A DNA stretch of 35,820 bases from JBHHZI01 sp046757965 (GTDB taxonomy: Bacteria > Acidobacteriota > Polarisedimenticolia > SMYD01). The notes beneath the pieces are model-generated. The model saw nothing but the letters and a program-made list of their open reading frames with translations, was not told the DNA's origin and made no database searches. The stretch is taken from NCBI GenBank assembly GCA_046757965.1, contig JBHHZI010000010.1, positions 1-35,820 of the forward strand, written 5' to 3'. The position numbers and the translations under genes were made by a program. Positions 1 through 7,103 of the stretch are shown here, piece after piece (position 1 is the first letter of the stretch; each line of letters begins with the position of its first letter).

Positions 1-55
1 GAACCCGCGACTTTCACCTTGGCAAGGTGACACTCTACCACTGAGTTATTCCCGC
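1..55 (-). tRNA. tRNA-Gly (GCC), 3' end cut by window edge
   Basis: Read on the minus strand, the sequence begins GCGGGAATAACTCAG and gives an acceptor 5' strand, a D-arm with GTGGTAGAGT, an anticodon stem CACC/GGTG around the seven-base loop TTGCCAA, and the start of the T-arm (CGGGTTC). The anticodon GCC lies at 21-23 and reads glycine codons. The T-arm end, 3' acceptor strand and CCA end lie outside the window. A good promoter sits just upstream (78-107). Confidence 0.95.
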
Positions 56-77
56 GCCGATCGATGTTGAAGCCGAT

Positions 78-107
78 CTAATAGATGATGCAGGGGCCTC
101 CTGTCAA
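78..107 (-). promoter_or_regulatory. Probable sigma70 promoter of tRNA-Gly
   Basis: On the minus strand there is a perfect -35 TTGACA (102-107), an 18-base spacer and a -10 TATTAG (78-83). Transcription would start near 71, about 16 bases before the mature tRNA 5' end at 55. Confidence 0.6.
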
Positions 108-149
108 CCCATCCCGGCCGGGAACGCGATCGAGCCGCCGGGACTCACG

Positions 150-250
150 GCCGGAGCGATGTTCTCACCCGGCATCGAACGCTCCCTCGAGATGGGTGAT
201 GTCGAGGCGCCCACCCGGCCCGACGGACACGGTGAGAACATCGAACCGGC
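150..250. repeat. 20-bp imperfect inverted repeat at the yraN 3' end
   Basis: The arms are 150-169 and 231-250. The second arm reads GGTGAGAACATCGAACCGGC, and the reverse complement of the first matches it at 18 of 20 bases, with 13 contiguous. The spacer is 61 bases. The right arm lies in the last yraN codons (around RFDVLTV), and the left arm spans the stop codon and beyond. In yraN mRNA this could form a long stem with one 2x2 internal loop. There is no U-tract, so it is not a standard terminator. Confidence 0.6.
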
Positions 251-527
251 AGCGATTCTCGGCCAGACCGTGACGGGCGATGTAGAGGGCGGCCGCCCTG
301 GCCAGCCGGCGCCGCTTGCCCGCCGTGACCGCCCCACGGCCATCGTCGACGGCGCCGCGCCGTCGTGTCTTGACCTCGGCGAAGACGACCTCGCCGGCGC
401 GCTCGGCGACCAGGTCGATCTCCCCGGTCCTGGCGCGAAAGCGGCGATCCCGGATGGTCCAGCCCTTGTCCTCGAGATACCGCGCCGCCGCGTCCTCTCC
501 CTCCAGCCCGGTCTGCCCTGCCGTCAC
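165..527 (-). CDS. yraN: YraN/UPF0102 family endonuclease-like protein
   Basis: The protein of about 120 residues has the UPF0102 pattern: an N-terminal G-x-x-GE-x-AA-x-YL stretch, then GEIDL and VFAEVKTR, which form the core of the restriction-endonuclease-like fold (acidic residues plus E-V-K), then K-x-R-R-L and CRFDVL near the C-terminus. The cellular role of the family is poorly defined; a nuclease role in DNA processing is inferred from the fold. The GTG at 527 overlaps the cysS stop as GTGA, which suggests translational coupling, so I prefer it. An in-frame GTG at 551 would add eight residues. The family's usual length is about 120 residues. The 3' end lies inside a long inverted repeat (150-250). 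Confidence 0.85.
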   Translation of the reverse strand: MTAGQTGLEGEDAAARYLEDKGWTIRDRRFRARTGEIDLVAERAGEVVFAEVKTRRRGAVDDGRGAVTAGKRRRLARAAALYIARHGLAENRCRFDVLTVSVGPGGRLDITHLEGAFDAG

Positions 528-1933
528 GACGGTTTTTCCACCCGGCGCCACCGCGGGCCTGCCGCCGTATCCTCGATGCTGTAGCCGGCGGCCAGCAGGT
601 CATCGCGCAGACGATCGGCGGCCGCGAAGTCCCGCTTCCGGCGGGCAGCTTCGCGCTCCCGGATGAGCGAGTCGATCTCGGGCGGCAACGACGCGGCAAC
701 CGGCCCGTTCACACCGAAGATATCGTGGAAGGCGGCCAGCAGCTCGCGCCCTTCCTGCAGAGCCCGATGACCGGCCCTGCCGGCGTCAAGCGCGCCGTTG
801 AGTTCCCGGACCGCCTCGAACAGCGCCCCCAGAGCACCGGAAGCGTTCAGGTCCTCGTCGAGGCTGGCCTCGAATCGCTGCCGGTACCGGGTGAGGGCCG
901 ACACCAGTCCGTCGTCCTCGACGTCGGACCCACAGGCCGTGGCCAGGCGCTCGTCGAGATCATCCAGGCGCCGCAGGGCCTGCTCGGCGCCTGCCAGCGC
1001 CTCGTCGGTGAGGTCGAGCACACGGCGATAGTGCGCCGACAGCAGGAAGTATCTCAACGTCCGGGTCGAGATCCCCCGGGAGACCAGATCACGCAGGGTG
1101 AAGAAGTTCCCCTTCGACTTCGACATCTTCTCGCCATCGACCACCAGATGGGCCGCATGGAGCCAGTAGCAGGCCAGGGGGCGACCGGTGGCCCCCTGGC
1201 TCTGCGCGATCTCGTTCTCGTGGTGCGGAAAGATGTTATCCACTCCCCCGGTGTGGATATCGAACGACTCTCCCAGATACTTCATGCTCATCGCCGAGCA
1301 CTCGACGTGCCACCCCGGCCGGCCCGGTCCGCTCGGCCCATCCCAGCTGGGTTCGCCCGGACGGACCGCCTTCCACAGCGCGAAGTCGCGGACGTCATCC
1401 TTGGCGTCGTACTCATCGGACTCCACACGACCGGAGGCGCCGGTTCTCAGGTCGTCGATGTTCTTGCCGCTCAGGCAGCCGTAGTCAGGAAAACTCGCGA
1501 TCCGGTAATAGAACGACCCGTCGATCTCGTAGGCCAGCCCCCGTTGCCGTAACCGCTCGATGAGCGCCACCATCTCCGGCACGTGCTCGGTGGCCCGTGG
1601 ATAGTGATGGGCACGACGGATGGAGAGCGCGTCCAGGTCCTCGAAGAACGCCTCCACGAACGGCGCGGTGAAGGCAGAAAGCTCCTCCCCGCGCTCCATG
1701 CAGGCCTGGATGATCTTGTCGTCCACATCCGTGAGGTTCATGACGTGGTCGAGCAGGAATCCGCGGGCTTCGATGAACCGGCGGAGGAAGTCTTCCCACA
1801 CGAACGTCCGGAAATTACCGATGTGGGCGTAGGAGTAGACGGTGGGGCCACAGGTATACAGACCCACTCGACCGGGAACGAGCGGTTCGAAGACCTCGAT
1901 CTTTCCGGTCAGCGTGTTGTGGAAGCGAATCAT
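524..1933 (-). CDS. cysS: Cysteinyl-tRNA synthetase
   Basis: This is a class I aminoacyl-tRNA synthetase that charges tRNA-Cys in the cytoplasm. At 469 residues it is close to the family's usual length (about 460). Visible signatures are the N-terminal TCGPTVYSYAHIGN, containing the HIGH-type motif and the first zinc-binding Cys, then WHVECSAM and HTGGVDNIFPHHENE, which supply the remaining zinc ligands, and GEKMSKSKGN as the KMSKS loop. The C-terminal part is the DALR/anticodon-binding helical region. I place the start at ATG 1933 (MIRFHNTLTGK), where family homology begins. Upstream in-frame codons reach 2041, but that extension runs across a hairpin that looks like the terminator of the preceding gene. 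yraN overlaps its stop. Confidence 0.95.
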   Translation of the reverse strand: MIRFHNTLTGKIEVFEPLVPGRVGLYTCGPTVYSYAHIGNFRTFVWEDFLRRFIEARGFLLDHVMNLTDVDDKIIQACMERGEELSAFTAPFVEAFFEDLDALSIRRAHHYPRATEHVPEMVALIERLRQRGLAYEIDGSFYYRIASFPDYGCLSGKNIDDLRTGASGRVESDEYDAKDDVRDFALWKAVRPGEPSWDGPSGPGRPGWHVECSAMSMKYLGESFDIHTGGVDNIFPHHENEIAQSQGATGRPLACYWLHAAHLVVDGEKMSKSKGNFFTLRDLVSRGISTRTLRYFLLSAHYRRVLDLTDEALAGAEQALRRLDDLDERLATACGSDVEDDGLVSALTRYRQRFEASLDEDLNASGALGALFEAVRELNGALDAGRAGHRALQEGRELLAAFHDIFGVNGPVAASLPPEIDSLIREREAARRKRDFAAADRLRDDLLAAGYSIEDTAAGPRWRRVEKPS

Positions 1934-2020
1934 GGGCGGGCTGGCGGAGTCTACCATTCTCCGCCGTGACGCTCCGGAGCCGGCCCCGGCGAGCAGCGCG
2001 GCAGGCACCGGACGGAACAA

Positions 2021-2048
2021 GGGGAGGACGGTCTGCACCATCCTCCCC
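2021..2048 (-). terminator. Probable intrinsic terminator of the TonB-dependent receptor gene
   Basis: A stem of GGGGAGGA (2021-2028) against TCCTCCCC (2041-2048) continues, past one mismatch, with GGT/ACC around a CTGC loop. On the minus strand it is followed by TTGTT. It lies 27 bases past the receptor stop codon. The U-tract is short. Confidence 0.55.
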
Positions 2049-2074
2049 TCGTGCCAGGATCGACTGGATTGACG

Positions 2075-5000
2075 TCAGAAATTGATCTTGAATCGCGCCT
2101 CATACTGGCGACCGAAGTCGCGGTTCGCCACCAATCTGTTATCGACAAAGTTCGAGACGGTGAGAAAGTCATCGGCAAGAAGATTCTGGATGACGAACGT
2201 GGCCGTCGCGTTGTACTTCTTGATCAGGAACGCCTTCTCCGCTTGCAGGTCGATCCGCAGGTGAGGATCGTTTCGCTGATCGTTTCTCCTCCCCGTCGGA
2301 AAGATCGTCCGCAGGGTCCCCTGGCCGAGATTGTCCGCCGAGAACTCCCGGTCGCGAATCGAGAACGGCGTCCCGCTGAAGTACTGCATCACGCTGCCGA
2401 GCTGGATGTCTCCCCAGGGCAGGATGGTGGTCACGTTGACCGTCACCGCGTTGCGGATGTCGAACCCGGTGAACCCGAATTCGTCCGCGACCAGGGAGGG
2501 ATCGTTTCCTGATTCATCATTGAAGCTGTCCGCCGCACCGACGGACCGGGAGTGCGTCCAGCTCGCCTGCAACTGCCAGTTGCGCTTCATCCGTCTCGTG
2601 AACTCCACGGTGAAGCCCTGGAAGTCGGAGATGTTCTGGTTGGAGAGGAACAGCACGTTGTTGAAGAACACGTTGCGGCGGAACAGGTCCCGCACCCCGT
2701 CTGCCCCTGCCTGCCCTCCCGAGAAGAATCCGAAACAATCATCCGGAATGCCATCCGGCTGGCCGACGGGTCCGGTCGCCGAGATGTCCGGATTGGAGAC
2801 GTTCTTGGTCGGCACCAGGCCCTCGACGGCATCCCTCGGGTCTGCAAAGCAAAATGCGTCACCGCCCACCGGCACGAACCCGACGACTCGCGCGCGACCC
2901 GCCACCTGGCGGCGGACCGGAGCGAAGAACTCCGGACCCACGTCGCGGATGAAGTGATTGAGGTCGGAATCCTGCAACTGGTCGCGGAACTTGCGGGAGA
3001 CATAGGTGATCCGGATCTTGGTCTCCGGCGCGATCTCGCGCTCGAAGCCGACCGTCCACTCCTCGTTGAACTGCGTGCGCAGATTGCGGTCCACGAGATT
3101 GATGGTCGGATCCGAGCTGGACTGGCCCGAATCCTGCGCGATGCCGGCGGTATCCTGCGCCGTGGTGAAGGAAAAGTCCCGGGTGCGGGTATCCGGGCCC
3201 TGCTCCGCGACCACCGTGGCCAGGTTGGTCCGGTCGAAGAAGCGGCCGTAGGTGCCGAAGAACCGGGTCTTGCCGGTGGACCAGGGATCCCACGAGACGT
3301 TGAACCGCGGCGAGAGGTTGTTGTTCTCGACGCGGACCTCGTCCGCCGGACGGTTCCCCACGATGGCCAGGGTGGGGAAGAAATTGCTCAGCGTGGAGGT
3401 ACACAGCGACCCGTTCTCCCCGACCTTGCAATCGTCGGTGAACGACTGCTTCGGGAAGGTGAAGAAGAATCCCTGGGCCTGGGAACAGGGGAACTTTCCG
3501 CCGAAGCTCTGCCCCCCCGCCTTGAACGCGGCGAACTCGGCAGGGAACAGCTCGGCGATCAGTTGCTCGGCTCTCTCCGGCTTGGTCTGCGTACCGGTCG
3601 GCGACCGGCAGTCGGCGAGGAATCGGGAGAACTCGTTGAACTCGGCTCGCGGGTCGAACTTCTCGAAACCGTCGGCGAACACCTCCTCCCGGTCGAACCG
3701 CAGCCCGGCGGTGATGGAGATGTTGTCGCGGGGCAACCACGTATCGGTGATATAGACCCCGTAGCTGTCGGAATCCGACTCCAGGTGACTGAAGCCGCCA
3801 AGACCGGCGGCCACGGCCTCCGGATTCGACGGCACGGCCAGGTTCTCGTTGACCCGGAACTTCTGCCCTCCTTCGTTGAGATCCGTGCCGGCGCCGAACA
3901 CCGTCACCTCACGCTGGAATGTCCGGACAAGGCCCTGGAACAGATCTCGCTCGAAGTGCTCCTGTTCGAAGGACAGGCCGGCGCCGATGTCGTGACGGCC
4001 GAAGAAGTCATCCACGAAGAACGTCAGGTCCTCGGTCCAGGTGAGCCGCTGCCGCTTGTCCTTGAAATTGAGGAAGAAGGACCCGATGATGGAGCCGGTG
4101 TCCTGATCGATGTCGAAGCCCGCGCTGACGAACTTGCGATTGTCGGACGGATCCTGAGGGGTGGTCGGGATGATGTCGATCTTCGTGTCCTGGAAGGCGA
4201 CGAGCGATTTCAGCAGGACGGTCGGGGAGAACACCGTATCGAGCTGCACGTTGTAGAACGGTCCGCCCTGTTCCTGGGTGAAGCCCGCTTCCTGGGCGAT
4301 GAGCGAGTTCACACCCAGGTTGGTGAACGTCAGCGGGTCGCCTCGCACCTGGGACGTGAGCTTGTTCGACGCCGTGACCGCCCAGGTGAGCTTGGCCAGG
4401 AAGCGGTCTCCCGTGAGTTCCTGGATCAGCGTGTTCTTTCCCGACAGCGTGTTGATCGGGGTCTGATCGTTGAAGTTCTCCTCGGTCAGGAAGTACCAGA
4501 GCTTGTCCTTCTTGAGAGCGCCGGACAGTGTGATCGCCGGCCGGAACACGCGGAAATCCGACTGATCGTTGCCGGTCGCGCCATTGCCGTCGAGCAGGCT
4601 GGAACGGAATGTCAGGTTGAAGGTGCCCTCGAACTCGTTGCTGCCGGACTTGGTGATGATGTTGGCGAACCCGCCCGAGGCGCGCCGGAACGACGCATCG
4701 GCGCCGGTCTGGATCACCTCGACCTCCGCGATGGCGTCACTGTTGAGATTCGACAGGAAGCCGCCGCCCACCGGGTCCTGATTCGACACACCGTCGACCA
4801 CGGTGTTGAAGTTCTCGGCCCGCGCCCCGAGCACGTTGGGATTGCCGTCATTGTCCGGGTCGACGACACCGGCGGCGAGGGTGAGGATGTCCTGGTAGTT
4901 GCGCCCCAGAAGCGGCAACCCCTCGATGAACTCGGAGGTGAACTCGGTGACCTGACCAACCTCCTTGATGTCCACGATGCGGTCCTGGTTTCTCTTTGCC

Positions 5001-5377
5001 GAGACGATGACCTCGATGGTCTGGTCCTCGAAGAGCTGCACCGACTCGGCGGTGGTGCTGTCCGCCCGGACGACGATCCGGTCCTGGGTCACGGTGGCGT
5101 AGCCACCCCCGGTGTAGCCGACCTTGAGCACGTAGTCGGTGGCCGGCGGCAACCCCTCGATACGGTATCGCCCGTCCCCGTCGCTCAACGCCGCCTCGGA
5201 CACGCCAAGGGACGGACTCGATATCTCGACGGTTGCGCCAGGCAGGGGAACCTGGGACGGATCGGTGATGATTCCCTCGATCGCGCCGGTCGCGGCCTCG
5301 CTCTCCTCCGCGACGCTCGGCATCACACCGGCCGCGAGGATCAAAAACGACGCCAGGAAAAGCTGTGAAGCACGCAT
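2075..5377 (-). CDS. TonB-dependent receptor with carboxypeptidase-like regulatory domain (Oar-like)
   Basis: This is an outer-membrane beta-barrel receptor of 1100 residues. Residues 1-23 are a signal peptide with probable cleavage after SVA. Residues about 30-100 form a CarboxypepD_reg/CNA-B-like beta-sandwich (GAIEGIITDPSQVPLPGATV...). A plug domain follows at about 130-260, with RAENFNTVVDGVSNQDP and FANIITKSGSNEFEG. The rest is barrel, and it ends in the aromatic residue F (RFKINF) typical of Bam-assembled proteins. The start at 5377 is fixed by an excellent ribosome-binding site; the frame stays open further upstream but without homology. Oar-like receptors of this shape are common in Acidobacteriota and Myxococcota. 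The substrate (glycan, siderophore or peptide) cannot be told from sequence. It appears to be a single-gene transcript with its own promoter and terminator. Confidence 0.92.
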   Translation of the reverse strand: MRASQLFLASFLILAAGVMPSVAEESEAATGAIEGIITDPSQVPLPGATVEISSPSLGVSEAALSDGDGRYRIEGLPPATDYVLKVGYTGGGYATVTQDRIVVRADSTTAESVQLFEDQTIEVIVSAKRNQDRIVDIKEVGQVTEFTSEFIEGLPLLGRNYQDILTLAAGVVDPDNDGNPNVLGARAENFNTVVDGVSNQDPVGGGFLSNLNSDAIAEVEVIQTGADASFRRASGGFANIITKSGSNEFEGTFNLTFRSSLLDGNGATGNDQSDFRVFRPAITLSGALKKDKLWYFLTEENFNDQTPINTLSGKNTLIQELTGDRFLAKLTWAVTASNKLTSQVRGDPLTFTNLGVNSLIAQEAGFTQEQGGPFYNVQLDTVFSPTVLLKSLVAFQDTKIDIIPTTPQDPSDNRKFVSAGFDIDQDTGSIIGSFFLNFKDKRQRLTWTEDLTFFVDDFFGRHDIGAGLSFEQEHFERDLFQGLVRTFQREVTVFGAGTDLNEGGQKFRVNENLAVPSNPEAVAAGLGGFSHLESDSDSYGVYITDTWLPRDNISITAGLRFDREEVFADGFEKFDPRAEFNEFSRFLADCRSPTGTQTKPERAEQLIAELFPAEFAAFKAGGQSFGGKFPCSQAQGFFFTFPKQSFTDDCKVGENGSLCTSTLSNFFPTLAIVGNRPADEVRVENNNLSPRFNVSWDPWSTGKTRFFGTYGRFFDRTNLATVVAEQGPDTRTRDFSFTTAQDTAGIAQDSGQSSSDPTINLVDRNLRTQFNEEWTVGFEREIAPETKIRITYVSRKFRDQLQDSDLNHFIRDVGPEFFAPVRRQVAGRARVVGFVPVGGDAFCFADPRDAVEGLVPTKNVSNPDISATGPVGQPDGIPDDCFGFFSGGQAGADGVRDLFRRNVFFNNVLFLSNQNISDFQGFTVEFTRRMKRNWQLQASWTHSRSVGAADSFNDESGNDPSLVADEFGFTGFDIRNAVTVNVTTILPWGDIQLGSVMQYFSGTPFSIRDREFSADNLGQGTLRTIFPTGRRNDQRNDPHLRIDLQAEKAFLIKKYNATATFVIQNLLADDFLTVSNFVDNRLVANRDFGRQYEARFKINF

Positions 5378-5383
5378 CTTACG

Positions 5384-5391
5384 ACCTCCTT
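5384..5391 (-). promoter_or_regulatory. Strong ribosome-binding site of the TonB-dependent receptor
   Basis: On the minus strand AAGGAGGT lies six bases before the ATG at 5377. It settles the start codon against the longer open frame that reaches 5524. Confidence 0.85.
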
Positions 5392-5526
5392 CCCTGCCGC
5401 ACGTTTCGTCTTGCCGCCTGCCGGACACCCTGCGCCGTATTCCATGACCGATCGACCATTCCCCCATGGCCAACCGGAAGAATCCGGCCAGAAACCGTTC
5501 TCGAGGCTCCTCGGTCCAGGCCATGT

Positions 5527-5555
5527 ATCGTACGCGGGGCCCCGGAGCGCGTCAA
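5527..5555 (-). promoter_or_regulatory. Probable sigma70 promoter of the TonB-dependent receptor
   Basis: On the minus strand there is TTGACG (5550-5555), exactly 17 bases, then TACGAT (5527-5532). The predicted start is near 5520, which gives a leader of about 143 bases before ATG 5377. Confidence 0.6.
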
Positions 5556-5699
5556 GATATTTGTCGTTCCGCCGGGTGCTGCTCCTGCATCTGTATTATC
5601 GGCACGTCGGCGGGCCGTTGCAAGGCGACCGGCCCGAGTGTGCGGAGCCGGCGCAGCAGGCCACGATTCCCACCCACGGGGGCCGGATCCGCCCCGGAA

Positions 5700-7103
5700 T
5701 CAGGGGCTTCCCTTCAGGCCCAGCCGCTTCATCTTCTCGTTGAGGGTCGTGGGCTTGATCCGGAGGGCCTCCGCCGCCCGGCGCTGGACACCGCCGGATT
5801 GCCGTAGAGCCCCCCGGATCAGGCGCCGCTCGGTGTCGGCGAGGGCCTCGCTCAGCGAGATGCCGTGGGGCAGCACGGGCTCCACCGCCGGCCGGCGGTC
5901 CTCGCGGATCTCGGCCGGCAGATCGGTCAGGGCGATGCGCGGCCCGGACGAGAGCACCACACCCTGGGTGACCGCATTCTCGAGCTGGCGCACGTTCCCG
6001 GGCCACGGGTGATCGAGGAGGGCCGCCATCGCCTCCGGTTCGAACCCGCTGATCGTCCGGTCGTTCTCCAGAGCGTACTTCTTCATGAAATGATCGGCGA
6101 GCAGCTGGACGTCCTCGCGCCGCTCGCGCAGGGGTGGTATCTCGACACGCAGGACGTTGAGGCGGTAATACAGATCCTCCCGGAACTCGCCGCGTTCGAC
6201 CAGGGTTCGCAGGTCCACGTTGGTCGCCGCGAGAATGCGCACATCGACCGTCACACTGCGGGTCGACCCGACCGGCATGAAGCTGCGTTCCTGGATGACT
6301 CGCAGCAGTTTGGCCTGCAGGTCGAGTCGTACCGTTCCGATCTCGTCGAAGAAGAGCGTCCCGCCGCCGGCAGCCGAGAACAGACCATCCGCCGCCTGGA
6401 CAGCACCGGTGAACGCGCCCTTGACATGTCCGAAGAGGTTCGACTCCATCAGATCCGGCGGAATGCTGCCGGAATTCACACTGACGAACGCCTCGCTCTT
6501 CCTCGGGCTCCGGTTGTGAATGGCCCGGGCCACCAGTTCCTTGCCGGTGCCACTCTCACCCAGGATCAGAACCGTGGACCGCGACGACGCCACCTGATCG
6601 ACGAGCCGGAAGACATCACGCATGGCACGGCTCTTGCCGACGATGCTCTCGAAGGTTTCATCCCCGGAGAGCAAGGAGCGAAGGAACCGGTTCTCCTCCC
6701 GAAGGCGCCGGGCATCCAGCGCCTTCTCGATCACCAGGATCACCTCGTCGTTGGAGAACGGCTTCGTGAGGTAGTGGTAGGCCCCGTGCTTCATGGCCGC
6801 GACGGCGTTCTCCACCGAACCGTAGGCCGTCATCATGATCACCGGCCGCTCCCCGTTGAGGCGCTTGATCGCCTCGAGCAACTCGAGACCGTCGCGGTCC
6901 GGGAGCATCACGTCAAGGATGATCAGGTCCGGTTCATCCGAATCGACGAGGGCCAGCCCCTCCTCGGCCGTCCGGGCGAACAGCGCCTCGTAGCCCGCCC
7001 GGGAGAGCAACCGGCCCAGGACATCCTGGACGACCGGCTCGTCGTCGACCACGAGGATCCGGATCGGGTCTCGCTGTGTCGCGGCGTCGGAGGCAGCGCT
7101 CAT
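5700..7103 (-). CDS. NtrC-family sigma54-dependent response regulator
   Basis: A 467-residue enhancer-binding protein. Residues 13-130 are a receiver with phospho-acceptor Asp64 (IILDVMLPD) and conserved Lys114 (TKPF). Residues about 150-390 are the AAA+ domain, with Walker A GESGTGKE (182-189), an intact GAFTGA loop (229-234) that contacts sigma54, and Walker B GGTLFFDEI. The end is a Fis-type helix-turn-helix (QRRAAEALRIKPTTLNEKMKRLGL). It should be phosphorylated by the kinase encoded just upstream: its ATG overlaps that gene's stop as ATGA, so the pair is translationally coupled. The target promoter is not identifiable from this gene. It is the last gene of the operon. Confidence 0.95.
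   Translation of the reverse strand: MSAASDAATQRDPIRILVVDDEPVVQDVLGRLLSRAGYEALFARTAEEGLALVDSDEPDLIILDVMLPDRDGLELLEAIKRLNGERPVIMMTAYGSVENAVAAMKHGAYHYLTKPFSNDEVILVIEKALDARRLREENRFLRSLLSGDETFESIVGKSRAMRDVFRLVDQVASSRSTVLILGESGTGKELVARAIHNRSPRKSEAFVSVNSGSIPPDLMESNLFGHVKGAFTGAVQAADGLFSAAGGGTLFFDEIGTVRLDLQAKLLRVIQERSFMPVGSTRSVTVDVRILAATNVDLRTLVERGEFREDLYYRLNVLRVEIPPLRERREDVQLLADHFMKKYALENDRTISGFEPEAMAALLDHPWPGNVRQLENAVTQGVVLSSGPRIALTDLPAEIREDRRPAVEPVLPHGISLSEALADTERRLIRGALRQSGGVQRRAAEALRIKPTTLNEKMKRLGLKGSP

Larger units (their letters stand above)
5378..5699. other. Intergenic control region upstream of the TonB-dependent receptor
   Basis: No convincing gene is present. Reading leftward it holds a GC-rich hairpin (GGGGC/GCCCC, 5679-5695) just past the stop of the regulator gene at 5700, lacking a U-tract, then the receptor promoter (5527-5555), then a leader of about 140 bases. 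I looked for a cobalamin riboswitch, which is common before such receptors, and saw no B12-box-like sequence. Confidence 0.5.

Noticed and set aside
1297..1312. sigma54-like TGGCACG-N4-GTGCT on the minus strand
   Set aside because: It lies inside cysS and simply encodes the conserved zinc-binding WHVECS segment; no gene starts downstream at a suitable distance. It is a useful warning about chance matches.
2552..5368. Long open frame on the plus strand opposite the TonB-dependent receptor (over 900 codons)
   Set aside because: It is a high-GC shadow of the receptor gene, Arg/Gly/Glu-rich, without recognisable domains or a ribosome-binding site; the minus-strand gene has homology and expression signals.
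5378..5520. Cobalamin riboswitch in the leader of the TonB-dependent receptor
   Set aside because: The leader is long enough only for a minimal form, and no B12-box-like conserved sequence was found.
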